NCBI GenBank assembly: GCA_963585895.1
Contig: CAUZXS010000135.1
Coordinates: 62,001 to 126,000, forward strand
Direction: 5' to 3'
DNA from: Sepioteuthis lessoniana
Taxonomy: Eukaryota > Mollusca > Cephalopoda > Myopsida > Loliginidae
DNA length: 64,000 nucleotides
Shown piece by piece: positions 32,475-43,803 of this stretch. Position 1 is the first letter of the stretch, and every line of letters begins with the position of its first letter. The translations under genes and the position numbers were made by a program. A model generated the notes under the pieces. The model ran no database searches. It was not told where the DNA came from and worked only from the letters and a program-made list of their open reading frames with translations.

Positions 32475-32771
32475 TGGTTGAGGTACGAAAAGACAAGCAT
32501 TTGTATACGGAGAAAGCAGGAACCTTTGAAAGATTTGAGTAGCATCGGTTCTTACCAGAACAAAGTATTTACCTCGTACGTTGTGTCCGTTGCCTATTTT
32601 CACTTGAACTCACAAACTGAATGGAGAGAATAATGCAACAAAGGTCATAATGCTTTAGACGAGTTGCGTTTTATAACGTTTCTCCTTCCCCATTTGCCGA
32701 TTAGCTAACACCGACTTAGCTGTTACCGGTGACTAGGTTACTCACATACTTTTTGATTATAGTATCAGAAT

Positions 32772-33069
32772 AAATTAGAAGGTGCCCGTAGTGTAATGGT
32801 TACCGTCGTAGGAAATGGACACGGCGACACGAGTTCAAATCCTGGACGAAACTGATTGTCTTTCACATTGCACTAATACCCTTGGGAAAGGTAAGAATCC
32901 AATTATTCTCCTTCCAGCTATGGGTAAATAGTAGGGCAGACTGGGTTCTTCAGCCTTGGTGAGGCAACTAGTCTAGGAGAAGGAAAACTCTGAATTCAAA
33001 CCTGATAAACTCCGCTTAAAAATTGACCTTGTGTCATATCCTGCCCGAGCGGAGGGGTTGGTAAATATA
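32772..33069 (+). mobile_element. SINE-A, best full-length copy with duplication
   Basis: Head GGTGCCCGTAGTGTAATGGT: TAGTGTAATGG fits the pol III A box. GAGTTCAAATCCTGG fits the B box. Core ACCCTTGGGAAAGGTAAGAA, CAGCTATGGGTAAATAGTAG; tail GCGGAGGGGTTGGTAAATAT. Duplication TATAGTATCAGAAT at 32758-32771 and 33070-33083. Confidence 0.95.
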
Positions 33070-33119
33070 TATAGTATCAGAATTAATGAATGTATTCGAG
33101 TGAAACACGCTGTATGAAT

Positions 33120-33400
33120 TTACCCAACACCGCTACCGTGCACTGGATGTTAGACAAGGTCAGTTTGTAAGGGGAGTAAAGCTGGATTGGATTCAAAGAT
33201 TTTCTAATCCTAGATTGGTTGTTTAACCAAGACTAAAGAACCCAATCTTTCCTACTGTTTTACCCCCAGGAAAGTCGTCCCTTTCTTAAGGACATTAGCG
33301 CAAAATTAGACACCAACGGCTACGTCAAGGATTTGAACTCGGGTCGATGATTCCATTTCCTTCAACGATAACCGTTACGCTAAGTCCACCAACAAGCAAA
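33120..33400 (-). mobile_element. SINE-A copy, diverged
   Basis: Tail complement GACAAGGTCAGTTTGTAAGG, GATTGGTTGTTTAACCAAGA, B box GGATTTGAACTCGGGTCGAT, head ACGATAACCGTTACGCTAAG. Confidence 0.75.
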
Positions 33401-33940
33401 GCCAAACCTGCTGTTGCGGCTGGGATGGTTGCATCTTTCTAATTGAATAATCTCAACTTGTTTTTTTTTTGTTTTTTCCTTTCTTTGACGAGGCATTTAA
33501 CAAATGGTAACATAGCAGAGAAGAAAGTCTGTCAGGTGACGCGGGAAGAGACCAAATCAACGAACAAACAATGGTAATGATGATAATTCTAAAAGGGGTC
33601 AAGATGTCGAACAAACGTGGCCAATTTTCAGTGAACCTTTACTGTTTCTTCTGATTGAATCTGGAAAAGCAAGTGAATGCTCCCCGGGCAATGGGCCTGT
33701 CTTTGGTAGTTTTATAATATTTATCGTCATGTCGTCTGTTTGGCTATCATTGTTGCCAAAGCAATAAAAGAGAAAGAAAAAAAATGATTAAATGAGACGC
33801 ACTGGAGCATGTTTGATATTTTTCCATGTTAGGCATTATACCACATCCGCCGAGAAATCATCAGACCAGGATATAAGATTATTATTTTATTATTATTGTT
33901 ACTTGTCCTGCGTCTACTAATACAACTAGAGCATATCACG
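33401..33940. other. Spacer, nothing recognised
   Basis: No gene or repeat identified. Confidence 0.45.
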
Positions 33941-33944
33941 TGAT

Positions 33945-34065
33945 CTTATGGTTAGCAAGGTAGGCTGGCAGACCATTGTTAATGAGTTCAATTCTCATGG
34001 GTGCCCGTATTCCTGGCCTAATGCCAAAATAAACTAATCTGTAAAAATTACTTTACAACAACGAA
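33945..34065 (+). mobile_element. SINE-D copy
   Basis: GATCTTATGGTTAGCAAGGT, GAGTTCAATTCTCATGGGTG, CTGGCCTAATGCCAAAATAA. Confidence 0.7.
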
Positions 34066-34251
34066 AACTACCAGAATACAGAGCTTAAATTAGTACGACA
34101 GGTAAAATATGAGTCGGTATTTTTCAAGTCATGTTTAGAGTTCCGGTTCACACTAGATCACTAACGTTAAGCATCAATTTATTTTTCTATATTAAGATGG
34201 GTAACAACTCTAGTACGGCAAATATTATGCATATTTATCCGACTCCTCTTG

Positions 34252-34772
34252 ACCCACTCGGCTGGCACCGAAGAATACACCGACTGAATCTCTGCAGAAG
34301 TGTAAGACTCTGCCAACGAATGTCCTAAATATGACATAAAACAATCTGATAGTGAGGCTCTAGTAATGCTGGAGCTTTGGGAAATGCAAAGTACCTCTTT
34401 ATTGCCATCGCTCCTTAGTCCACTCTGGCCCGGAGGGGTAGCACTTGATAGGGTCCTATCTACGTGTCAAATAGAACTGTTTGACATCTAAACTGTACGC
34501 AAACAAGTGACTTATGCTAGATTGAATTGTTAAAAATAGAACTGTTTGATCATTTAACTATGTGTAAACAAATGACTGGTGTTTAATTGCGCTGTTGGTG
34601 ATACATGGGAATACTTGGTACTATTTAACTTATGCTAAATTGAATTGTTAGAAATAGAACTCTGTGTATCTACAAAATATGTTTACAAATCATATTTCTA
34701 AAATGCATGCAAGAACATGATTTGGCATTAAATAACCTACAATGGATAATGTGACATATAACAAAATCAAAC
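34252..34772 (+). mobile_element. RepA copy
   Basis: CCCACTCGGCTGGCACCGAA to GGCATTAAATAACCTACAAT and AAATCAAACC. Confidence 0.85.
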
Positions 34773-34774
34773 CA

Positions 34775-34900
34775 ACTCCTTCGCTACGGGCAGCATGTGA
34801 TACAAGGTCATTTTTAAGTGGTGTACAGCGGGTTTGAATTCAGAGTTTTTCTTCACCTTGATTGGTTAACTTACCAAGGCTAAAGGGCCCGACTTTGCCC
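34775..34900 (-). mobile_element. SINE-A tail fragment
   Basis: CTCCTTCGCTACGGGCAGCA, ACAAGGTCATTTTTAAGTGG, TTGATTGGTTAACTTACCAAGG. Confidence 0.65.
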
Positions 34901-34964
34901 GACAGTATGGTTCTGTAAGTATTGTAAGCAATCTGAGGCCTGTGTTTTCAGTAAAATCTATGGG

Positions 34965-35090
34965 ATTTCGTATGAAACAAATGGTTAACGAACAACTGAG
35001 TTTAACTATCACGGGGTGCTTCATATTTCATGCCTTGTGTCAAACTAATATAAACTTAATGAATTACTACTATGACTACTAAAACAACTA
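34965..35090 (+). mobile_element. SINE-D copy, old
   Basis: GAAACAAATGGTTAACGAAC, GGGTGCTTCATATTTCATGC, CTTGTGTCAAACTAATA. Confidence 0.55.
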
Positions 35091-35184
35091 AAATGCATTA
35101 GTATTCATTCACTCTTATATAATTTTCTTAATTTAGTAAGTTTGATTTATCTATTTATATCTTCTCTATTTAAGTCATACACCT

Positions 35185-35535
35185 GCACCTGATAGTAAGC
35201 CTCCAGTCAAGGGGTTTGAGGAATGTAAACTTACCCTTCATTACCATTACTCCCTGATGCTCTGTAGTGGGAGTACCTGTTAGGGCCCCATCTGTGGCCC
35301 TGATAGAACTGTTCAATTTTTTTACAAGGGATTATAATTAAAATCAAATAAAATTGTTTGTGTTAAATAACAATACTTGAAACCATTTAAGTGTGTGCAA
35401 ACAAATAAGCTCTGGTTTGTTTAAAAATAATGTTAACTTCAAATTATTTTCTGATAAATCATATATTATGTATATACAGGATTTGGCATTAATTAACCCA
35501 CAAGGGTTGATATTCTGTAAAACATAACCAACCAA
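35185..35535 (+). mobile_element. RepA copy, 5' truncated
   Basis: Begins around GATAGTAAGCCTCCAGTCAA and ends GGCATTAATTAACCCACAAG then GGTTGATATTCTGTAAAAC. The tail stem is AACCC/GGGTT. Confidence 0.75.
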
Positions 35536-36004
35536 CTGTTTTTGTCTTTTTTGTTTGTACTCTAGAACCCTTAGAATGACCACATAGGTAATTTTTAGTT
35601 TAATTTCTTCTATTCTCCTATCGTATTATAATCAATATTTTAAAGGCCACTTTCTGCGCCAGTTAAACTAGATTTCGAGGAGTGTTTTGATATAATTTAC
35701 ACAAAAAATAAATGGTACTTGAATGATTGACTAAATATTCTATTATTAACATTTGATATTTATCCTCTTTGAAAATTAAAATGGATGAGATGAGAACGAA
35801 ATTGCTTTATCGTCTAAGTTAAAGGATTTTAACAGTATTACGCTCAGAAAAATCTTGCTACGAAGTGCTACTTTTACTGTGCTACAGTAAAACACAAAGA
35901 TTATTATGGTATGAATCTTTATTTTACTCTTTGTGAGATCTGAAGAAGTTCAATCCAGACAGTTCATTTTTTTTGGGGCGGGGGGTCTTTCACTGGAGTA
36001 TAAG

Positions 36005-37062
36005 TGACAGAAATTTATTATTATTATTAATAATATTTACAAGTTTTACACACCAGTAGTTACTGGTGGTGACCACTAAAGTCTGAGTGACCGCTAGTCC
36101 TTTCTTCTCTCCAGGACTCATTTAAGTATTCAAGCTTATCTCAGCAGTGCTGTGGTCAGGACAAATTCTTTCTCTGATATCCAGTTTCACCAGTCACTTT
36201 ACCAAGTTTTTCGATATTATTATCATTAATATTTACTCATTAGAGTTTTTCACATCAACGTTAGCAGATGGTTTTTCACTGGAGCTGAGTGACAGCAAGT
36301 CTCTTCAAGTCTCCAGGACTCGTCTCAGGATTCTGGCTGTTCTCAGCAATGCTGTTGTTTGGATAGTTTCTACCCACCCGCCAACTTCCAAGTCCTCCAG
36401 GCCCTTTAATAATCTTTTGGTTATTGTGCCTAAAGCACCAATCACAATTGGTACAATCGTCACTTTCATGTTCCACAGCTTTTTCCATTCTCTAGCAAGG
36501 TCGAGGTACTTATCCTTCTTTTCACATTCCTTCAGATTTATCCTGTGGTCCGGCAGGACAGCAAAGTCGACAATTTTGCAGATTCTCTTTTTTTTGTTGA
36601 TTATTATAAGGTCGGGTCTTCTGGCCGGGACTAGGTAATCCATTTGAATGTTAAAGTCCCATAGGAGTTTATGCGTGTAATTCTCTTGGATAGGTGCTGG
36701 GTTGTACATATACCATTTGTTAGTATGGTCAAATTTAAATTTCTTGCACATTTCCCAGTGGATCACCTTGCCGACCCAGTCGTGTCTCGCTTTATACACC
36801 TTCTGTGCTAATTTGCCGCATTCGCTTATTATGTGATTGATCGTTTCGTCTCTGTCACTGCATAGCCTACATTTACTGTTTTGTTGCGTCTTATCTATCC
36901 TTGCTTTGATATGATTGGTCCTTATGGCGTTGTCCTGTGCTACTATTAGAAGAGATTCCGTTTCTCTCTTAAGGTTTCCTTTTCTTAGCCAGGTCCAGGT
37001 TTTCTGGTGTGAGGTGTTGTTTATTAGACGTTTAAAGCGGCCATAGAGTTGTTTTTCCTCCC
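36005..37062 (-). pseudogene. R2-superclade-like LINE ORF C terminus with CCHC knuckle and RLE-like domain
   Basis: Minus strand is open for about 250 residues from 37062 to a stop at 36305-36307; the methionine-started part is 36799 downwards. In order: WTWLRKGNLKRETESLL, then the zinc knuckle CRLCSDRDETINHIISEC (CX2CX9HX4C), YKARHDWVGKVIHWEMCKKF, then RRPDLIIINKKKRICKIVDF and LPDHRINLKECEKKDKYLDL. The knuckle followed by RPD..(about 14)..D is the arrangement of the restriction-like endonuclease domain at the C terminus of R2/R4/NeSL-type non-LTR retrotransposons. The end is GALGTITKRLLKGLEDL, ETIQTTALLRTARILRRVLE. A TGA interrupts the end relative to the other copies' readings. The 3' UTR (36005-36280) contains an internal duplication and ends at (ATT)n. 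The reverse-transcriptase domain is absent, so this is a 5'-truncated dead copy. Clade assignment is inference from motifs. Confidence 0.75.
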
Positions 37063-37495
37063 ATTATTATTACTGCCAATACTACTACTACTACTACTAA
37101 CCTAATACGAGTTTTTCACAATAGCTGTAAATGGTGGTTTTTACTGAAGTCTGAGTGACAGTCTCAGTTTTCCCGGATTTTTCTGATTTAAACAGTGCTG
37201 TGGTCTGGATGGTATTGATTCTTCCAAGAATCTCCACCTCCCGCAGAGTCTCCTGTCTTGGTTTTTGGTGATCATTCCAATCGTATAAGTGGTGGTATCA
37301 CCGTCACCTTCATGTTCCACCAATTTTCCAACTCTCTTGCACGATGCGAGTATTTGTCTATCTTTTCGCTTTCTTTTATTTTCTTTCAATGGTCTACTGG
37401 AATTGCCAGATCTACGAGATGACAAATTCTTTTGTTCTTGCTAATTAATAGAACGTCGAGTCTTCAGGTCGAGATTGGATGATCTGTTTATACCA
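37063..37495 (-). pseudogene. R2-superclade-like LINE 3' fragment, second copy in tandem
   Basis: Same orientation, abutting the 5' end of the previous fragment. Begins with ATT/ACT triplet repeats (37063-37102), then 3' UTR, then frame-broken coding that includes VGKLVEHEGDGDTTTYTIGM (compare KLWNMKVTIVPIVIG) and, further up, the LVISSRRSGNSSRPL region matching the ICKIVDFAVLPDH block. More diverged than its neighbour. Confidence 0.7.
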
Positions 37496-37509
37496 GAAAT
37501 TCACAGATA

Positions 37510-38145
37510 GTTGGTTGGTTGGGTTTTATGGCATATCATCATTTGTAGGTTATTTAACGCAAAATCCATTTTTATATAAATAATCAATTCTTTTTAAAAA
37601 AAAATCAGTTTAGCTTGAGTACACAGTTTATTTGTCAAAAATATTTCTATTTCAAGCAATTCAGTTTAGTCAAACAGTTCTAATTCAAACAATTCAGTTT
37701 AGCGTAAGTACAGTTTCAATGTGAAAAACAGTTCTATTTCGAGTAATTCAGTTTAGCATAAGAACACAGTTTAAATGTCTAAACTGTTCAGTTTAACATA
37801 AATACGCACATGTATACGCATTTAAAATATCAAAACAGCAGTTCTATTTAACCCACAGAGAGGACCTTATCAGAAGCTACTACTTCGGGCCAGAGTAGAC
37901 TTGGGACCGATGGCAATGAAGAGGTGCTCTGCATTCCCCAAAGCTCCAGGAATACTGGAACCTCACCATCAGATTGTTTCGTGTAATATCCAGGACACTA
38001 GTTGGGGGAGGTCTTACTCCTTTGCAGAGATGTAATCGATGTATTCTACAGCCCCAGCAGACTAGGCCACAGAACAGTCGTTGGAGGAGGTGTCTTACCC
38101 CTCAGCAAAGATGCAGTCGGGCTATTCTACAGCCCCAGTCGACTG
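37510..38145 (-). mobile_element. RepA copy
   Basis: GTTGGTTGGGTTTTATGGCA to CCCAGTCGACTGGGCAA. The extreme 5' region is duplicated in place (CTACAGCCCCAG at 38046 and 38125). Confidence 0.85.
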
Positions 38146-38313
38146 GGCAAGGAAAGTCACAGAATATTCGTTCCAAGAGCGTTTTACTGTCAAAACAGCT
38201 TTTCTTAAATATTCAACAGGATTACGAGTAGAGTATTTGGGTTTAGTTTGGTTTAGTTTTAGAGCATATCAACCTTTGTAGGTTATTTAATGCCAAATCC
38301 ATTTTTATACATA

Positions 38314-39230
38314 CGAGGATCATTAAATAAGTTTCCAGACTTTTTTCGCATTGGCACTTTTATTGATAGTACACACATAAAACTCTAGTCCCCTTCAAAG
38401 TAATCTCCTCCGGCTGCAATGCACTTGTTCTACCGTTCCAACAACTTCTGAAAGGCCCCATGGAAGACCTCTTGTGTGAGCGTGTCAATGACCTTCGCCA
38501 CAGCCTCTTTCATCTCTTCAATTGTCTCATAACGAGAGTCTCTGAGCTTGGGGTATAACCAAAAGTCACAGGGAGCAAGGTCTCGACTATAGGGAGGCTA
38601 AGGAACTGTCTTGGTGCCCATCTTGGTCAATAGTCTGTGACAAGGATGGAGTTGTGGACTGGTGCATTGTCCTGGGGGAAATGCCACTGACCCGATTTGA
38701 AGAGTGATGGCCTCTTCCGACAAAATCTCTTCCTGAACTCACTTAAAACCTCAACATAGTTACCCTAAACGTATCCCTAACCCTTTGGCCAATCAACTCT
38801 GTAGTATTGACTTGCTTACTACTCCCACACCTCTCATCATCCCTCATAGACTCCGTGCCTTCCTTGAATCTCTTATGCCACTCAAAAACTGATGCTCGAT
38901 TCATGCAAGATGCTCCAAAAGCAGTCTGAAGCATTCCATACGTTTCTGTGGCATTTTTTTTTTTCAAGTTTAAAAAAGAATTTTAGTGCATATTTCTTCT
39001 AAAGTGTCCCCACGTCCACATTGCATTTTTGAAATTCCCCATCTGTAACAATCAGGCTTTAGTAGGGTTTCTTCCAATTGCTGCTGTAGCTATTCATTTG
39101 AACCTTAAATCATAGAAACTGGCCAGTCATCTCATAAGATGTATAGCAATAACACAGTGAATCTTCAAGAGTCTACACCAATTTTAAATCCCTGTACAAA
39201 AAAGTCTGGGAACATATTGAATGCACCATG
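38314..39230 (-). mobile_element. Mariner-like element, copy C, inside RepA
   Basis: Termini CGAGGATCATTAAATAAGTT and CATATTGAATGCACCATG, each bordered by TA. About 917 bp, the most complete copy. Confidence 0.9.
38395..39030 (-). pseudogene. Mariner transposase remnant, copy C
   Basis: N-terminal half at 38743-38967 keeps NATETYGMLQTAFGASCMNR then ASVFEWHKRFKEGTES; C-terminal half (about 38395-38640) keeps the SRDLAPCDFWLYPKLRDSRY-like signature but frame-broken. The first catalytic aspartate segment is absent as in all copies here. The junction holds CCCTAAACGTATCCCTAACC. Confidence 0.85.
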
Positions 39231-39689
39231 TATATACAGTTCTATTTCAATAAATTCAGTTTAGCATTAGTAAACAGTTTAAATGTCAAAAATAGTTCTA
39301 TTTCAACCCCTTCAATTTAGTCAACAAAGTTAAATGGTTCCAAGAATTGCTACGTATCACTAACAATTGAATTGATCATCAGTTATTTATGTACTCACAG
39401 TAAAGCGTAAAAACAGTTCTATTTCAAACAATTCAGTACGCTGTTTAAATGTCAAAACCCTTCTATTTCAAATAATTCAGTTTAGCATAAGTACAGTTTA
39501 ACCGTAAAATAATTCAATTTGACCCATAGATTGGACCCTATCCGGTTCTATCATTCCGTGTCAGAGTGAACTGGGGGTGATAGCAATAAAAAGTTACTCC
39601 AGGAAACTCGCTGAGGGAGTCTTACCTCTCAGCAGAGATGCAGCCGATGTATTCTACAGCCCCAGCCCACTGGACCAGTGGAGTATTTT

Positions 39690-39790
39690 CATCAACTTCA
39701 CCAGTGAGTTACATGAACATAACATTGTCCGTGAGTTCATTTCTCACTGGAAGCTCAATATTTTTGATCTAGTGCTAAACTAAATAAATT
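39690..39790 (+). mobile_element. Possible SINE-D fragment
   Basis: CCGTGAGTTCATTTCTCACT then GATCTAGTGCTAAACTAAAT resembles the B box and body of SINE-D. Weak. Confidence 0.35.
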
Positions 39791-39841
39791 AAAACTCCAT
39801 CAATGCTTGTAATTTTCTCAGTTCTTTCCTTGCATCTCCCA

Positions 39842-40602
39842 TCTCGGTTAGGGATGGGGCTATAGAATACACCGACTACATCTCGGCAGTGGGGTAAGAC
39901 TCTCCCACCAAATTATAATCAGGATATGAGATTAATCAATCTGGAACCCAAAAAACTGCATCTCTGCAGAGGGTCAGACCCTCCCCCAACGAGTATTCCG
40001 AATATGACACTAAATAATCTGATGGTGAGGCTCCAGTAATTCAGGAGATTTGGGGAATGTTCGAGTACCCCTCCATTGTCATCACTCCCAGGTCCACTCT
40101 GGCCTGAGGAGTTAGCACCTTATTGAGTCCTATCTATGGGTCAAATGAAACTGTTTGACATCTAAACCGTACTTATACTAAACTGAATTGTTAAAAATAG
40201 TATTGTTTTTACATTTAATCTTATTTACCAACCCCTCCGCTCGAGCAGAATAGTCTGCCCTACTATTTACCCATAGCTGGAGGGAGAATAATTGGATTCA
40301 TACATTTCCCAAGGGTATTAGTGCTATGTGAAATGCAATCAGTCTCGTCCAGGATTTGAACTCGTGTCGCCGTGTCCATTTCCTACGACAATAACCATTA
40401 CACCACGAGCACCTCCATTGTATTTACATTTAACTATGCATTCGTTTTAGAAATAAATCAAACCATCAAAATTAGTGAAAAAAATGAACTTGTGACAATT
40501 CAAAAATATGAATTATATATTTGATATATATGCTTTAAAAGGATTTGGCATTAAATGACCTCCAATGGTTGATATGCCATAAAACTACACCAAACCAATC
40601 CA
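39842..40602 (+). mobile_element. RepA copy split by SINE-A
   Basis: GGTTAGGGATGGGGCTATAG to GGTTGATATGCCATAAAACT. The 5' region contains a duplicated segment (CTGCATCTCTGCAGAGGG after an earlier CTACATCTCGGCAGTGGG). Confidence 0.8.
40219..40416 (-). mobile_element. SINE-A with internal deletion, with duplication
   Basis: Lacks about 95 bp of the tail: CGCTCGAGCAGAATAGTCTG joins the very 3' end to the core. Duplication ATTGTTTTTACATTTAA (40202-40218) versus ATTGTATTTACATTTAA (40417-40433), 16 of 17. Confidence 0.9.
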
Positions 40603-41400
40603 ATCTGTGGAATTTTTTGAAAGATTCTTTGAGATCTTTCATTAAATATTATTACGACGAGTTCTCGCTTACTTTCCCCGTCACTAATATCTGTTAGGGG
40701 GTTAGGGTTAGGGTGGGGCTCAGCAGAGATCAAGTGACAGCACATCTCTTTAATCATCTTGCCCTTTCTTCAGTATACAAGTTGATTTTAATAACTGGAT
40801 GCCTTCAATTCTACCACTGGTCTTTATATCCCTTCAATCTATCTTCAAGGATCATTGGGACCGTTCCAAGCTCTGTCATAATGATTATTATTATTACCAC
40901 TCAGTTTTTATTATCTAAAATATTATTTCTAAAAATACTGCTGAGAAGGACGGTTTTCCACACTCTTACATTTATTGTCATCAACTTCATCATCATTATT
41001 TTTATAATCTGAAAAACTGATTTACTTTCCACGAATAAAAACGGATGGGAAATGAAGCTTGCGATATAAACACGCGTGGGCAATGAGCCTGTACAAGATT
41101 TTATGAGATTTACGTTGATGAAGAAACCGGCCGAGAATGAAAAAGGTTTTCGTAGAGCTAAACTTCCCGAAGCGACCAAGCAAGTGGGAAATCCGTCTGG
41201 ACCAGTAGTTTGATTTCTAAACATTTATATTGAAAGACACAACTCAATATCCGTCCTTCATTACTATAAAGACTGCAAAGATTATGAGAATTAATTTTCA
41301 CGCTAGAGGTCTCTAGTAGCAACCACGGGAATCAAATAACAGCAAGAATCCTTAAATTTCCCGCACTCTCAAATCTACACAGACTTCATAACTCAGTTTT
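40603..41400. other. AT-rich region, possible LINE 3' end relic
   Basis: 40720-40905 (GATCAAGTGACAGCACATCT ... ATTATTATTATTACC) weakly resembles the 3' end of the R2-like LINE at 36005. Otherwise nothing recognised; the 107-aa minus frame at 40901-41224 has no known motif. Confidence 0.35.
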
Positions 41401-41404
41401 TCCT

Positions 41405-41822
41405 TGTTTTTCGTTTGTTTGTTTGTTTGTTTGTTTGTTTGTTTGTTTGTTTGTTGGTTATTATAGTTGTTTTTATTTTTTGCTCTTATTTTTGTTTTGT
41501 TTTTTCTTTCGTTTAGCTTTTTGATTTGTTTTTTTATTCATGTCTGTTATTTTAGCTTGTGTTTTGTTTTTGTTTTTGTTTTGTTTTTGTTTTTGTTTTT
41601 GTCTTTTTCTTCTGTTTTGCTTTTTGTTGTTTGTCGTCTTTTGTTTAGTTTTTATTTGGGTTTTTTCTCTTTGTTTTTCTTTGGTTTTTTGCTTTTTGCT
41701 TTGTGTTTTTAGTTTTTGTTTTGTTTTTGGCTTTGATTTTTGTCTATGTTTTGCTTTTCGTTTTATGTTTTTTTTTTACTGTTTGTTTTGGGTTTTTTGG
41801 GAGGGGTCTTTTTTTGTTATGG
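41405..41822. repeat. G/T-only strand, (GTTT)n and derived
   Basis: About 400 bp whose plus strand is almost entirely T and G, starting from a pure (GTTT)n run at 41417-41455. Overlapping open frames here are composition artefacts. Confidence 0.9.
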
Positions 41823-41824
41823 TT

Positions 41825-42075
41825 TGGTTTGGTTTGGTTTTATGACATAAACAATTGTTTAAATGTCAAAAACAGTTCTATTTCAAACAATTCAGTTAAG
41901 TCAATAAAGTTGAATGATTCCAAAGTTTGCTATTTATCACTAACAATTCAATTAAACATCAATAATTTATTCCCACGCAGTTTAATCAAAAACAGTTCTA
42001 TTTTTAAAAAAATCCATTTCAGCGCAAGTACACATAATTTTGATTTTCATCAAAACTGTTCTCTCGATTTAAAGA
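41825..42075 (-). mobile_element. RepA partial copy
   Basis: GGTTTGGTTTTATGACATAA then AACAGTTCTATTTCAAACAA; 5' part absent. Confidence 0.7.
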
Positions 42076-42130
42076 AATAAAACTTATAAATTCGTAGATC
42101 GGGTTTTTATTCATTCATTTTCTATTTCAT

Positions 42131-42135
<5 letters not shown>

Positions 42136-42209
<74 letters not shown>

Positions 42210-42210
42210 G
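42136..42210. repeat. (TA)n(GA)n microsatellite
   Basis: TA run passing into GA run then GGGAGAGAGGGGGG. Confidence 0.95.
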
Positions 42211-42514
42211 GGGGTGGCATAGTAATAAAAACAACAACAACAAAACAGAAACAAAAAAAAAATAATAAATTACCAAAATTCTGTTCTAGAAAGATCGAAG
42301 AAGAAATGAAACAAGAAAGGAATCGATTTTAGAGAAAGTTAGGAATTAAGAGATCGATCGATCGATTGATTGAATAAGTAAGACAATGAAAGATACATGG
42401 AATATATTACAATTTTAGAGAGAAAGAGAGAGAGAGAGTACGTCAAGACGCAAAAGGTGTATGAACATGTAGATTTTACAAGTGCATGAATGTGCTGGTT
42501 ACCAATGGGATGGG

Positions 42515-42742
42515 TTTGATTTCGTTTTAGCTCATTTTTAAAGAGCATATCACACTTCGTGGATTATTTAATGCCAAAACTATGCTGGTAGAAGAACATT
42601 AGTGGTGATATATAACCATAGCTGGTGGGATATATTTACCTTTCCCAAAGGAGCATTAGTCCAAGAGTGAACGTTATAGTGCGACTGGAGTTCGAACTCG
42701 TTTACAACAATGGCACAGTCCAGCATGTTGGCCATTACGCAA
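42515..42742 (-). mobile_element. SINE-B copy, diverged
   Basis: CATATCACACTTCGTGGATT, TTTACCTTTCCCAAAGGAGC, GACTGGAGTTCGAACTCG. Confidence 0.75.
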
Positions 42743-42969
42743 CCAGCAGAATGGGAAGATTGAGCTCTTGAGATGTTTCTACTCTGCATTACACTGTGAC
42801 AGCATAAAAAATAAAGAATATGATCTTCAATGTCACTACTACTGCTACTACTGTCAATATAACCAACATAATCCGCCTTACTACGATATCTAATAAAATG
42901 GAGGTGATATTTACTAAATTTTACAGAGTACAGTATGAGGCCAAATGAGCAATATGTGAGTAGGAAGAT

Positions 42970-42978
42970 TGTATTGCA

Positions 42979-43042
<64 letters not shown>

Positions 43043-43060
43043 TGCAATATATAAATATAT
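42970..43060. repeat. (TA)n flanked by inverted unique sequence
   Basis: ATTGCACTGATATA on the left and TATATCAGTGCAATATA on the right flank a 55-bp TA run, forming a continuous palindrome. Confidence 0.9.
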
Positions 43061-43202
43061 ATATGGGCATGTCCAGAAAACTTATGGGGGAGGGAATTTC
43101 AACAACTGTATTTAAAACGTAGATTAAAATCAAAAATTACCTTCATATATATTTTCTTTTTTTTATTCTAAGGTGAAATAATCCTAAATTGTTTTCTAAA
43201 GG

Positions 43203-43250
<48 letters not shown>

Positions 43251-43360
43251 AGAAGAAGAAGAAGAAGAAGAAGAAGAAGAAGAAGAAGAAGAAGAAGAAG
43301 AAGAAGAAGAAGAAGAAGAAGAAGAAGAAGAAGAAGAAGAAGAAGAAGAAGAAGAAGACA
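43203..43360. repeat. (GA)n then (GAA)n purine tract
   Basis: GA run 43204-43247 followed by about 37 GAA units; about 160 bp of pure purine on plus. The polyglutamate frame 43189-43407 is an artefact. Confidence 0.95.
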
Positions 43361-43397
43361 GAAAAAAGAAAAAAAAGAAAGAAAAACTACTTCAAGC

Positions 43398-43803
43398 TGA
43401 GGGTTGAGGTTATAGAATACTCCGACTGCATCTCTGGAGAATGATACAACCCCATCCCATACGAATGTCCTGGATAGGGCACTAAACAGTCAGATGATGA
43501 GGTTACAATCCTGAAACTCTGAAGAATGTGTAGTATCAATTCATTTCCATTACTTCCAGGTCCAATCAAACACGTTGTAGTAGTACCTGTCAGAGCATCA
43601 TCTTTGGATCAAATAGAACTGTTTAATCATTTACGGTACTTGAAATCATTTAACTAAGCCCTAACGAATGAGTCCTGGCTCATTTAAAAATTCTTACCTA
43701 CAAATTATTTTTTTATAAATCATGAATATTCAATATTTATGTATAAAAATGATTTGGCGTTAAATAACCTCCAAGTTCTGATATGCCGTAAAACGCAACC
43801 AAT
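43398..43803 (+). mobile_element. RepA copy
   Basis: GCTGAGGGTTGAGGTTATAG to GATATGCCGTAAAACGCAAC. Confidence 0.8.

Larger units (their letters stand above)
38236..39680 (-). mobile_element. RepA copy split by mariner C
   Basis: Tail side 38236-38313 (GAGCATATCAACCTTTGTAG), body and 5' side 39231-39680 (CTACAGCCCCAGCCCACTGG). The mariner lies at a TA in the usual TTTTTATACA/ATCAGTTC region. Confidence 0.85.

Noticed and set aside
32782..32860. tRNA gene
   Set aside because: Pol III A and B boxes are present but the cloverleaf is not intact and the sequence continues into a SINE body and tail; same for the other SINE heads.
41467..42080. Phe/Leu/Val-rich ORFs that look like membrane proteins
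   Set aside because: Composition artefact of a G/T-only strand; three frames look alike.
43189..43407. Polyglutamate ORF
   Set aside because: Pure (GA)n(GAA)n microsatellite.
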